From Membranipora membranacea (lineage: Eukaryota; Bryozoa; Gymnolaemata; Cheilostomatida; Membraniporidae), in assembly GCA_914767715.1 (NCBI GenBank), contig OU612073.1, positions 10,046,001 to 10,110,000 of the forward strand: a stretch of 64,000 nt of DNA, in the 5' to 3' direction. The notes beneath the pieces are model-generated. The model made no database searches. It worked only from the letters and a program-made list of their open reading frames with translations, and had not been told where the DNA came from. Numbering within the stretch: the stretch's first letter is position 1; each line of letters starts with the position of its first letter. The translations under genes were made by a program, and so were the position numbers. Of this stretch, positions 33,801 through 42,443 are shown piece after piece.

Positions 33801-36358
33801 CAATAAAGCATATGGTGAATTGTTAGGGCAGAATATTTAATACGTCCCATTGAATAGATAGTTTTTAAAAATTCCGGAGCACTTTTTTCTATCGAGATAT
33901 TTCCATGAAACCCAGGCTGCGAATTTTTTAGTGTTAGCACACAAAAGAGTTTTGATGTTGTTTCTTGTCGTGTATCTGTGCCCTTTCCACACTGGAGAAT
34001 TATACATGTAATTGAACATAATTTATTTAATCCATGATAAATGATTTCAGTATACAGTCCAAGGGCGCTCGATGACTGAGTTGCTTGTTTGCATGCACTA
34101 TTGCTAACTGGTGAAAGCTCTGGTTTCATTCTCGCTGTTTTGCACTATTAACGAAGCTGTAAGCATTGCTCAATCAGATAAAGGATTCACCAGAAACCAC
34201 TTCTAGAAGTTTGTTATGTTGAATTATACCTGATGTCCCTTTTTATAGGAAAAAGTGATCCATATTGCGAGGTCAGTATGGGAAGCATTCTACACAAAAC
34301 TAAAGTCATCCCTAATACTCTAAACCCTAAGTGGAATTCGAGTATGCAGTTTCCTATCAAGAGTGTGGAAGATGATGTACTCTGCTTTACTGTGTTTGAT
34401 CAAGATCGGTTCTCACCCAATGGTATGTTAAGGTAGAGACACGGGGGTCAGCAAATATAGACTTTCTATATACCGTTGGAAAGCTGCCGAGCTACTGATG
34501 TTAAATAGCCCATCAAAAATTTCATTGGATGACGTTGCATCATTTTATCAAGGAAATGAGGCCAAAAAATTGTTTTTAGATAAGTGGATGGCTGAGACAA
34601 TTCGATTGCAAGAAATTTCTAAGCTGGTAGTACATATTCTTAGAGGTATAGCTCATCATATTTATGGTTTAAAACAATATATAATATATAAAGAGCCTAA
34701 TATGATTTTTTACGTCACGCAATAATGTGCCTGATTTTTAAATCTGATGATAAAATGTGAAATTTTAAGCACCAATTTGGGGCAGAAAAGAAATTTTGCA
34801 GTCAAGATGTTTGCTCGTTTCTTCTGAAGTGCTCTTTAAATGACACACACACCAACTTTCAGCAGTATAACTAATGTATCAAGATCAACACGGATATTAA
34901 AAGGTATATAGGTTTTGTGTCAATTTTACAGAACATCAAACATACCGTTGAAATGACCACTATTGTTGCCACACAATTTCTTTTTGGAAGTTCTCACATA
35001 CGAATCCACTTTGATTAAGCATGGTACATACAGGAAATGCCAACAGACTTTGGCACTGCGTATCTGTTTTCCTCGAATAGCGCACCACAGAACACCCAAA
35101 ACAGCCAAATTAAGGGGGTTTTTAAGGGTATTCTGTGGTGCGCAATTCGAGGAAAACTGAAAAGCAGTGCCAAATTGTGTTGACATTTCTTGGATGTATT
35201 ATGCTTGAACAAACCGGCTTCGTATGTGAGAACTTCCAAAAAAATATTTTGTGACCTCAGTAATGATCCTTTTGACTGCATATTTGGCGTCATTGAAAAA
35301 TGACACAAAATGTATCTACTTTTGATGGTCGGTCCTGATCTTGATACATTACCCATAATGCTAAAATTTTGTGTGTTTGTCATTTAAAGGGCACTCCTGA
35401 TGATACTAGAAAAAGTTTTGACTACAACATTTTTAGCTGCCCTGGATAATTGGTTTAAATTTTGCATTTCATCATAAAATTAAAAAGTCAGGCACATTAT
35501 GTCGTGACGCCAAAAGTCACTTTAGGCTCATCATATAATATTTTAGATCAACAAATATGATGAGCTTTTTCTCTTAGAATAAATATGACCTGTTTGGAAA
35601 TATCTTGCAGTCAATTTGGTTGTGCCAGCCATTTTGCTAAAAACAGCCTTTTTGGCCTCATTTCTTTGATAAAATGACGCAACGTCATCTAATCAATTTT
35701 TTGTTGAAATATTAAGCATTAGTAGCTCGGTAGCTTTCCAACGGTGTATAGAAAGTCAACATTTGCTCACCCCTGTTTCTCTACCTTAATGATGTGACAT
35801 TCATGTTTGTGCACAGACTTGAGTATTTATAATGCACCTGCCTATATATATCCCTCGATTGTCTTCCTTTGTCAGTGTTAATGACAATTTTGTATCATGA
35901 TGTATGTTCACCAAGCCAGCTCTACAAGTCTGCTAGTTCTAACCTTCAGCTTTGATCTGAAAATAATATTGTGCTGACCATATGTTTCATAATCAAACTT
36001 GAGAACATAAGATTGCTATATCCCCATATTGCTGCTAGGTAAACCACAACCAATTAAAAAGCCTGTTCATACCAAATCCTGTTAACTGGTTCCATACTGA
36101 TGGTTGGATAGGATTGTATTTATTTACGCTTAGATAACCAATGTATCTGCTTATCTATTGATAGATTTCCTCGGGCGAACCGAGTTAAGAGTGAAGGATA
36201 TTCTGAAGGAGACCAGAGAGAAGCGAGGGCCAATCCTAAAATACGCCAAACTACAGGAAGTTAAGACAGGCGATATCAAAGTGAAGCTGGACCTCCAGCT
36301 CTATCAATCTGCTAATCAGAGAGGTATCCCCGTCCCGTCACAGCGAACTCTCATGTAA
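4114..36358 (+). CDS. ITSN: Intersectin, long (DH-PH-C2) form
   Basis: Endocytic scaffold that binds NPF proteins (EH), dynamin and synaptojanin (SH3) and activates Cdc42 (DH-PH); acts at clathrin-coated pits. Exons read by eye: 4114-4204, 4552-4615, 4880-5209, 5535-5699, 6642-6832, 7301-7456, 8005-8116, 8476-8578, 8951-9049, 10184-10384, 11150-11287, 11810-11899, 12774-12892, 13719-13795, 14240-14901, 15187-15380, 19628-19757, 20229-20401, 21036-21195, 21621-21806, 22366-22554, 23345-23536, 24072-24285, 24726-24899, 26989-27080, 27703-27809, 28265-28340, 28840-28947, 29222-29320, 29656-29823, 30133-30204, 30620-30754, 31564-31694, 31932-32014, 32893-32979 or 33377-33454, 34249-34422, 36165-36358. 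The frame stays open throughout and gives about 1,911 aa (human ITSN1-L 1,721). ATG 4114 is chosen because an in-frame TAA (4108-4110) sits just upstream; ATG 4126 is also possible. Weak donors: 11288 (GTCTGT), 14902 (GTTCTT), 22555 (GTTGGT; 22549 is an in-frame alternative). One intron holds an antisense gene. Confidence 0.95.
6881..6970. repeat. Palindromic MITE-like element, family 1 copy
   Basis: Starts GATCAAGTTTGAACCAATTT, has an inner inverted pair (TTGCTCCCC ... GGGGGAGCAA) and ends CCAAACTGGATTGG. It shares termini and core with the copies at 10399, 26770, 41191 and 45635. It lies in an intersectin intron, 49 bases after a donor. Confidence 0.7.
10358..10544 (+). repeat. Direct duplication of an exon end plus donor, with a MITE between
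   Basis: Bases 10358-10389 (the last 27 bases of a coiled-coil exon plus GTGAG) recur at 10513-10544 with 29 of 32 identities. A family 1 MITE lies between them. The second copy keeps a GTGAG donor. Using it would add an in-frame TAA directly after the first donor, so it is probably a decoy. Confidence 0.8.
10399..10506. repeat. Palindromic MITE-like element, family 1 copy
   Basis: Starts ACCAAGTTTGGTCCAATTGC, has an inner palindrome CCACTGGTCACGC ... GCGTGACCAGTGG and the GGGAGCAACT core, and ends ATGCAGGCAAAATCGGATTT. It begins 15 bases inside the intron following the exon that ends at 10384. Confidence 0.75.
11393..11530 (+). repeat. Minisatellite, GTTTTACTGG-type units
   Basis: About a dozen imperfect 10-11 base units related to GTTTTACTGG (variants GTGTTTTACTG, GGGTTTTACTG, GGATGTACTG) lie in an intersectin intron. 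The 71-codon frame across it is a by-product. Confidence 0.8.
12262..12305. repeat. Perfect 44-base palindrome
   Basis: Two 22-base arms with no spacer: TCAGTAAGCAGTAGG... mirrored to its exact reverse complement. It lies in an intersectin intron. No clear target duplication is seen. Confidence 0.85.
16124..18504 (-). CDS. Caspase-like cysteine protease, nested antisense in an intersectin intron
   Basis: Peptidase C14 fold, read on the minus strand. The p20 part (exon ending at 16968, donor GTAGGAC) shows TALVINISF, a conserved Arg in [20 protein letters not shown] and FCLVVQTHG with the catalytic His (usual SHG). It splices to 16600-16124, which begins VALLQHCRV; this is the active-site block with the catalytic Cys (usual QACRG). 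The p10 part follows after a very short linker: [19 protein letters not shown] keeps the substrate Arg, but the usual Gly-Ser-Trp after it is absent. A DED-like helical segment lies upstream ([16 protein letters not shown] ... [11 protein letters not shown]). It is interrupted by an apparent one-base frameshift in a T run near 17522-17527. A first exon at 18504-18396 (start [10 protein letters not shown], donor GTAAGT) is probable; exons between 17.7 and 18.3 kb are unresolved. It could be a working DED-caspase with an assembly error, or a young pseudogene. Confidence 0.75.
17713..17882. repeat. Palindromic MITE-like element, family 2 copy, with 20-bp direct repeats
   Basis: The inverted repeat 17746-17849 has arms AAACTGGTTCGGGATTGCTG... 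and its reverse complement, with an inner pair AACCACTT/AAGTGGTT. It is flanked by 20-base direct repeats (17713-17732 and 17863-17882, 19 of 20 identical, exactly 150 apart; core AACACCCATGAT). The inner motif GCTGGTAG(T/C)AACA matches the element at 57536. It lies inside the nested caspase-like gene. Confidence 0.7.
19262..19360. repeat. Cluster of nested hairpins (GGCTGTGCA motif)
   Basis: Repeated, alternately inverted copies of GGCTGTGCA(CAGCC) form two overlapping hairpins; the first has 15-base arms (CGCTGCTGCACAGCC). It lies in the same intersectin intron as the nested caspase, upstream of SH3B. Confidence 0.75.
22041..22092 (+). repeat. Short tandem repeat (ATGCAATATGC / ATGCACT)
   Basis: About three and a half imperfect units of roughly 15 bases built from ATGCACT and ATGCAATATGC, in an intersectin intron. 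Confidence 0.7.
26368..26553. repeat. 186-bp inverted-repeat (MITE-like) element
   Basis: Terminal arms CTTACAGTCCTACAA ... TTGTAGGACTGTAAG and a long inner pair (GGCTTTATCCCTTATACCAT / its complement). Flanks TGTGCAAC and GATGCAAC match at 6 of 8 positions, suggesting a decayed 8-bp target duplication. It lies in the intron between SH3E and DH. Confidence 0.75.
26770..26850. repeat. Palindromic MITE-like element, family 1 copy (5'-eroded)
   Basis: Shares GCTCCCATCTGCTGAT and GTAGTGGGGGAGCAACT with the copy at 6881 and ends CTAGATCAAATTTGATCTAG. It lies in the intron preceding the first DH exon. Confidence 0.6.
26989..29823 (+). other. ITSN: Intersectin exons for the DH (RhoGEF) domain
   Basis: Six exons encode the Dbl-homology domain (about residues 1412-1598). 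It opens with [20 protein letters not shown] (conserved region 1), then [27 protein letters not shown] (the most conserved DH helix), and ends [16 protein letters not shown] and GLAE. In the family this domain is a Cdc42-specific exchange factor. All conserved segments are present and in frame, so the long isoform should be active. A 2.1-kb intron separates it from SH3E. Confidence 0.93.
30133..32014 (+). other. ITSN: Intersectin exons for the PH domain
   Basis: Four exons encode the pleckstrin-homology domain (about residues 1621-1760). Visible pieces are [26 protein letters not shown], then the strand around KMYKEPIFLNEA, then FQISHIENV and the C-terminal helix ([11 protein letters not shown]). 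The pattern matches vertebrate intersectin, where PH supports the DH domain and binds phosphoinositides. Confidence 0.9.
32041..32103. mobile_element. 47-bp perfect hairpin with 8-bp target duplication
   Basis: The element at 32049-32095 is a 20-base perfect stem (CATAGGACTGCCGCAGTTCC) with a 7-base loop. It is flanked by identical GTTGTGAC at 32041-32048 and 32096-32103. An 8-bp duplication is typical of hAT transposition. It lies 34 bases after a PH-domain exon. Confidence 0.8.
32893..32979 (+). other. ITSN: C2 first-strand exon, version a
   Basis: 87 bases, phase 1 at both ends, acceptor TGTAG and donor GTAAGA. It encodes [16 protein letters not shown], close to the vertebrate C2 start. 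It joins 34249 to read ...ASDANGKSDPYC. Confidence 0.85.
33377..33454 (+). other. ITSN: C2 first-strand exon, version b (paralogous)
   Basis: 78 bases, phase 1 at both ends, acceptor TTATAG and a weaker donor GTATAG. It encodes [15 protein letters not shown], a diverged copy of the same C2 strand. It joins 34249 to read ...KPSAGKSDPYC. Skipping a, skipping b, or including both keeps the frame. Confidence 0.75.
34428..35789. mobile_element. 1.36-kb foldback element with TTAA target duplication
   Basis: Two inverted arms of about 650 bases each. The left begins GGTAGAGACACGGGGGTCAG. The right, reverse-complemented, begins GGTAGAGAAACAGGGGTGAG, and both continue through CCGTTGGAAAGCT and GAGCTACT. 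The centre is near 35095-35115. TTAA lies at both ends (34428-34431, 35786-35789), the piggyBac-type target. No transposase is encoded. It sits at base 6 of the intron after the exon ending at 34422. Confidence 0.85.
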
Positions 36359-37547
36359 ATCAAAACATTCTAATCAATCTAACTTGAACAAATTGAGGGT
36401 TGCTACCTATTAAAAGGTGAAAAAAACTTTTTTTACCTGCGATAAAATTACTTGATTTCGTGATTGATGGAGTTGCTTCCTGCACGTGCTACTTGTTCCA
36501 TAGAGGCAGACAACTCTGGTTTTTGAAACAGTCGAAGAGATTTCTTGCTGAGATTTAGTGGATATAATCGGATAGAGGACATTGAAGGCAGACATAAACT
36601 GTAGTATATTCTATCCTGTGCCTCTGAGAGCCTCTTGTGACAATCAGTCAAGGTTGGGAAGATTCATCATCATTCAAAAGGGGAACTTTTATGCGTCTAG
36701 GCTACTTTGCTGATCCTATCTTTGTCAAATCAATGAGTTTATTGGTCATGAAGCTGGGTGAAAAGGTCGTTTTTTTTCTCGCAATAGCGAAACCCTTTAT
36801 TATCACCTCAATTGCATAATAGCACATATATAACGCTATAGTTGTCATATCAGTTTACTACTTTTATAATTGGCTCTACTCAACCTTCTTACACATTTAT
36901 TTTGACAATGTGCAATTTTAATTTGTTTTCGTGCAATTCTTACTCCCTTTGTAATTTAGCCATGCGATAAAGATTTTTCAGATATATTTAGTACTCAATT
37001 TAGCATTTCACATTACTGCCTTTTAGTTCTGTCCACAAAGTTTAGCAACTGTTCTCTCTTCTTTCTTCGTACTTTACACTAGAATATTGTTGCCATAGGA
37101 TAAGGCTATTTGAGGTTAGATTTTATTATTTTCAAATATAGAAATGTTGTACTTCCACTAAGGGTGAATCTTTAAAAGATAAAATTCCTAAAAAAAATTA
37201 AGGTTTTGAGGGGGAGGGAGATGAGACGCAAGGGGTACAATAATATAGCCTTTGCTCTCAACAGAAAGAAAATACAAAAGCTGAGATAATTGTAACATCC
37301 CTTCATCACAACAGGATAATACTGGTATAAGTATGAGAGAATACCACTTTAAAGCAAAATAATGTTGAGAATCACAAAATACACGCTATATCCTTGCTGG
37401 CAAATTGAGGTCCTATGATTTCTCAAACGTATCCAGGCCTACAAAATATGAGTTATGGTAACTTGGGTCGTTGATCTGCGTTCAGTCCAGGGTATCACGT
37501 TAACAGAACGAGTGGAAACTATTGAGCCTTGTCATCAGCTTTCACAC
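36359..37547. other. Intergenic, tail-to-tail between intersectin and the FN3 gene
   Basis: It should hold the 3' UTRs of both convergent genes. I see no coding exon and no confident AATAAA close to either stop. A small inverted pair (GGTGAAAAAAACTTTTTTTACC-like) lies near 36417. Confidence 0.5.
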
Positions 37548-38096
37548 TTAGTCCTCAATCTGCGTCAGCGGCACGATGTCACCATTACCATTTACATCAG
37601 ATTTCTCATAGTCATGTTCAGCACCTTTTCCTCTTGAGGCGCATTTCCAGGCGCATAAACCTACTAATACTAAAAGAAGGAAAAACGCAATGACTCCGAC
37701 CAACGCTAGTATACTACTTGTCCTAATAACTTTGATTGTAGCAGTGTCTTTGCATGCCACCACGTTCTCCCCCAACTCTGCTTTTGCAGTTTGAGTTAAT
37801 ATAGCTTCGAGACAAACTGTATAGTCTACTCCTGGCTCTCGAACATGGATGGTAGCCTCTCGCTTTTCGGTGTCGATGAGGTCACTTCCTGACATAGTCA
37901 CATGGTAAGCGCTTGATGAGTCGTTAGCGTAGATTTTGTAAGAAGCCACTGTGTTGTTATAGTCGGTGATATTCCATTTAATACTGATTGAGGTCGGTTG
38001 TAGGGAGGCGATGTCCATCTCCAGTGCTGGCGCCATAGTCTCAGCATGACCTAAGGCTACCAGTCCTAAGATAAATGCGCACCACAGAGTCTGCAT
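37548..38096 (-). CDS. Small type I membrane protein with one FN3 domain
   Basis: A single open exon of 182 codons. Residues 1-18 (MQTLWCAFILGLVALGHA) are a signal peptide. About residues 22-125 form a fibronectin type III-like domain: SISIKW with the core Trp, YKIYA, VDYTVCLEA, and a second Cys in VVACKD that could pair with the first. It has three N-glycosylation sites (NIT, NNT, NDS). Residues about 128-152 (SILALVGVIAFFLLLVLVGL) are a membrane helix, followed by KC and a cytoplasmic tail of about 30 residues. The Tyr-Val-Cys-Leu-Glu-Ala / Ala-Cys pattern resembles FN3 domains of LRR-FN3 adhesion proteins, but no LRRs are present here. Ligand and function are unknown. The ATG is kept because the signal peptide starts directly with it. 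It faces intersectin tail-to-tail. Confidence 0.8.
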   Translation of the reverse strand: MQTLWCAFILGLVALGHAETMAPALEMDIASLQPTSISIKWNITDYNNTVASYKIYANDSSSAYHVTMSGSDLIDTEKREATIHVREPGVDYTVCLEAILTQTAKAELGENVVACKDTATIKVIRTSSILALVGVIAFFLLLVLVGLCAWKCASRGKGAEHDYEKSDVNGNGDIVPLTQIED

Positions 38097-39055
38097 GCTG
38101 CTGGTTAGTTTTCAGGTGCTGACTGTCAAAGGGTAACCTTGTAAAGAAAAAAAGACGCACTGTCAGTAAGCAAAACTGTGACTTTGCTCCGCAGCAACGG
38201 GGTTCGCACCCTGCTGTGAAGAGTGAGGAGGTGTGTAAGAACTATAGCTGACAAAGTGACAACATGAAGCACCATCCTCCCTTTTTTTCCATCAAAATAA
38301 CTAAGGACAAATATTTACCAATTGTTAATTTTTTGACATGTAATGTCTTTTTTTCATTATTAATGGATTCAAAGTATTTAAATGGCTGGGTAAAAATTGA
38401 CTGAATACCTAACCAACCCAACTAGCAATGTTGACAGACCATTAAATAGCGACTTCGTCTATATGTACAAGTAAGCCAGGCAACTGTCAATAGTTAGCTA
38501 GGGAAGGCCATAACTTGGAACTTGGAACTTGGAACAGCAGACAATATTGACTACAATATTGACTACAAGACATTTGTGGCAGCTGGAAGCCACTGAGCCA
38601 ACCGCGCGCAATGCTAATATCATCGCACCTAATGCCTTGATTAAACTTTTGATTTTTTCACAAACTAGTTTTTTTCACCTAGTTTTCATAGCTAGCATCA
38701 ATGCTTTGACCAGGGTGTCTTTTTTCTGAAAATTTCACTGCCTTTTCTGTACAATGTATCCTCCATTGCTTTATCCAGATTATTCAATCTAGCATCTAGC
38801 AGTTTTGATGAAATTGATTTACTGCTTTCAGCGGGATTGTGATCCTTCCTTATTGATAGGTTTTCAATCTACCTAAGTCAAGAAACTAGGTTTAAAAAAC
38901 AGTTTCTAGTCATCACATACAGTTTTTTCACTTGAAAGAGCCAGAATCAAACGGAATATTTTCACTTGGCTTTGGCATAATGCATATGAGTTTTGGCATT
39001 TGTCAGAATCTTTTCTGTATTTTCAGGTCGGACCATAGAGTCATTGCATATTATA

Positions 39056-39058
<3 letters not shown>

Positions 39059-39096
<38 letters not shown>

Positions 39097-39106
39097 TATA
39101 TTATAT
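39059..39106 (+). repeat. (ATT)n microsatellite
   Basis: About twelve perfect ATT units, then TATATTATATTATATATAA. The poly-Tyr and poly-Leu frames across it are artefacts. Confidence 0.95.
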
Positions 39107-40071
39107 ATAATCACAAGGTGGACAAGTTTATGCACATTTGCCTGCCAAGTGAGCAAACAAACAAACAACTTATAATTAATTTATGGACTGTAATCTTTGG
39201 CCGGCCATTCGAATTATACATTTACCAAAAAAATCGATGCTGCAGCATGTGGGTGTATAGTTTTACGATGATAGATTTTTGCATGTATCTTCTATCATCA
39301 TGGGAATAAAAGGTTAGTCCAATTTTTTTCCCAATCAGCTTGCATGAGTCGCCAGATTACACCTGTTAGCTCGATAAATGTGATATAAGTAAAGCCTATT
39401 AGTTTGTAATTAGAGCAATCTTGATAATGCATTTGCACAATGAGCTAACTCATAATCTATTTGCAATTTATCATCGATTTCGCTTCTGCCCACAAACTAG
39501 ATTAGATTTAGCTTAATTTAGAAGATTTGATACTACTTTGACCAGTTCAGGCTTCAACGCTAAAATCGCTCATGCAGCGGTTTCTAAACTGAAAAATAAA
39601 AGGCATTCAGTCTTGCCAAAATTTTAATCTGGCACCTGAATTCAACGCCATAAAAAAACTATTTATATTTTTATGGTCAAAACAGCCTGGCTACGCAACA
39701 GACCATCCTCTATTTATCAATCATTTACAACAGCATCGTTGGAAACCATAGCAATGCAAATGTAGGTATCTAGCTGTAAAGATGCAGTCTTCGTTGTTAA
39801 ATCTTATTTCATTATCAGATTCCTGCAAAATATCTGAATTTCTATGGATGGTGAAAGGTTTCAAGTATAATGCACACATTGGCTATGAGTTTGTCAGGTT
39901 ATTTACTATATTAGCTCTATTTAATATATATGTGAGTGGGAGGGGAGTTAATAATGATACCTAAAAGAAAGGGATTAAAAGTAGGGATTAGGGAGAACTT
40001 GTGCAAGACTATGCATTGATGGCTTTCTGACTTTGGCGAATGACTTTCCTACTGCCCTGGAATGATTATAA

Positions 40072-40111
40072 TATCAGAGACTATAGATAAAGATATCTAT
40101 GGTCTCTGATA
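40072..40111. repeat. 40-base hairpin
   Basis: 18-base arms TATCAGAGACTATAGATA / TATCTATGGTCTCTGATA (one mismatch) around the loop AAGA. Confidence 0.75.
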
Positions 40112-41190
40112 ATATCATGCCTTTGTAGTTTAGGAACTCCCTGCCAATGCCATAGTCTAATAAGTTCACAAGTTGGTAGTGCATGCGTGAAAATCCTAGC
40201 CAATTAACTCCCACGCGATTCAAGGGTATATAAGTTCACAGGGTTGACATCAAAGATGATTTTGTATTTATAGTTGGGCTACTCTGTGATGTTTTATAGA
40301 TTAATGATTCTGACAGATTATTTTTCTCATCTCAAAATTAGAATTTGGCCTGGCATCAGGGAGTTCGAGTTTGCTGGCATCAAAATTACACACAGCAGAA
40401 TCCGATTTGATTCAATACGCTGCTCTCTATTCATCAGCGATTGGACTTGTGCACATTTTCTACGCACACACGTATGTTAGTATCACGGTATTTAAAATTA
40501 AAACAAAGACAAGTGTTTTGCCCGAGGGAATAACCAAAGTGGATAACATAGTGTAACTATTGATTTATTTAGGAGAACAGGAGTCCTGGACACAGCTAGA
40601 GAATGAGCCAAAGTTCAAATCCTCTCTCGTAAAAGTTCAGATTATATCATCAGAAGTACCCACACTCAACAACAGCCATTGTAATGTGTGGACTTTTATC
40701 CCTCGAGTCATAAACACTCAAGCTGGAGTTGTTCAAGCCGGGAGTTGTTCAATTCAAGATGGGAGTTGTTCAATATTTGATTGATGTAGAATTATTTTCT
40801 GGTTCGCACATACAAGCCTTGCTCACAGCACCAGCGAGTAGTGTGGTGCAGTAATTTTGGATTTAGTTATCCTGTTCATTAGAGTGTTGAGCCAGGGGCT
40901 GACTATAAAATATCACTAAACCAGCAGGTTAATGAGTATGCTGCTCTTGGTCTGGACCTTTGGGTAATAAACCAAACCCATCATCGCCCAGACAACATTA
41001 TTAATAATCATTAATATTATGATTATGATCAAATATTGTGGCAGCGGTGTAAATGTAGGTAAGGTAATGACCATTACTGGACTTAAAGCTACCAGTAGCT
41101 GTGTTGGTCATTAACAAATCCCTTACATCCTCTGCGTTTGAGTTTTATTTTGCATATATAACATATTATAATGTGCAGACCCGCCATACC

Positions 41191-41298
41191 TAGACCAAGT
41201 TTGGTCCATTTGCCTGCATTCAAAGCCTTTGCCTGCAGCGTGACCAGTGGAAGGGAGCAACTAGCATGCAGGAAAATGAATTAAACTTGATCTTGGCC
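41191..41298. repeat. Palindromic MITE-like element, family 1 copy
   Basis: Starts TAGACCAAGTTTGGTCCATT, has the core CAGCGTGACCAGTGGAAGGG and AGCAACT, and ends AATTAAACTTGATCTTGG. Intergenic. Confidence 0.75.
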
Positions 41299-42179
41299 AT
41301 ACCTCTCCGGCTATAGTCAAGTGTTGAATCAATTTACCCTGCTTGAAGGCTGCGATAATCATAAAATTATTTTGGGATCATACTATGTAATCATAGGGGC
41401 AATTAGCGTCTGAACTCCTCAATCGTCAATTCAGAAGGAGAGTTACTAGGCTAATGACCAATTCTTATTATCAAGATAAAAAGCATTTTTGGTTTGGTAA
41501 ACTCTAGCTCCGTGATTATTGACCCCTGAGAGTGAGCGCCATATAATGTTATATCAGCATTACCATAAGCCATAAAACATCGAGGTATCTAAAACAGCTT
41601 TGTGACATTTCAATCTAACAGAGCAGCTTCTATTGGTAAAAGTACATATTTATTTGTGTATCAACACAACAAAAAGGCATATAAGTTGGAAATTCACTTT
41701 TCCAGTTTTTGATGTCACTTGAAAGAGAAACTCTTTCTGAGTGTAATGCAATTTACTGTATCTTCCTAGCTTTAATAGAATCGAAGATACAGGCAAATTA
41801 GTCCGCCATTATAGAACAACTCGGGGAAAAAGTGAATCTCTGAAACTAAGGTTTGAATCATTCGAACATTAAAATTATGATATATGTATTGTTTACATTG
41901 TTTAACTCCTGGGATACGGATATTAAATGATGGAATAATTCCCTTTAAGTGACAAATATTGGGTAATAAGGCATGGAGAATTTGATAGTGAAAAGGATTT
42001 TTCCATCAGACCGATGGAATTAATGCTATTCTGGGGTCAAAGGTCATGGTAAATCGTGAAGAATTAAGGAAAATTTCATCCGCGACAAACATAAACTGAG
42101 ACAGAAAGATGTACTTTCACAATTAATTTTAATGACATAATGTTCACAAAATGAATATATATATAACTATAGTACAATA

Positions 42180-42410
42180 TAACTTTAAGGTTGTATAATA
42201 TAATATAATTATTATATTATATTGTAATATAATAAATATAATACATATTTAATTAAGCACTGTATTAAGTAGTGTTTTTTCTACAGATTGATCAAATTGT
42301 TCAGTTTATATCATACTACGCCAATAGGTAACGAATTAAATTTAATATGTTAATGTTATTATATATATATATTATATATATTATATAATATATATATACC
42401 AAGTGAAGCA
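42180..42410. repeat. AT-rich palindromic and (TA)n tract
   Basis: Alternating AATATA/TATAAT palindromes (about 42190-42250) and a TA-rich block (42359-42402). It lies just downstream of the minus-strand gene ending at 42444. Confidence 0.8.
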
Positions 42411-42443
42411 TATCGAGATTTTGTTTTCTCGGCCTTCTTTCCT

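Larger units (their letters stand above)
32893..36358 (+). other. ITSN: Intersectin exons for the C2 domain, with a duplicated first-strand exon
   Basis: The C2 domain follows PH directly. Two alternative exons (32893-32979, 33377-33454) encode its first strand. Both then join in frame to 34249-34422 ([29 protein letters not shown]) and to 36165-36358 ([10 protein letters not shown] ... [10 protein letters not shown]). The stop is TAA 36356-36358. A tail of about 20 residues follows the last strand. The intron after 34422 carries a 1.36-kb foldback element starting 5 bases after the exon. Confidence 0.9.
38097..42443. other. Repeat-rich intergenic stretch without a supported gene
   Basis: I find no exon with recognisable similarity. 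It contains an ATT microsatellite, a small hairpin (40072-40111), three GGGAGTTGTTCAA units (about 40726-40778), a family 1 MITE (41191-41298) and AT-rich palindromes (42180-42410). Open frames here are short and featureless. Confidence 0.5.

Noticed and set aside
34498-35383. Several open frames of 65-122 codons
   Set aside because: All fall within the arms of the foldback element, have no domain similarity and mirror each other.
42180-42410. AT-rich palindromic tract as a replication or regulatory element
   Set aside because: Simple TA/AATATA repeats explain it; nothing specific supports a function.
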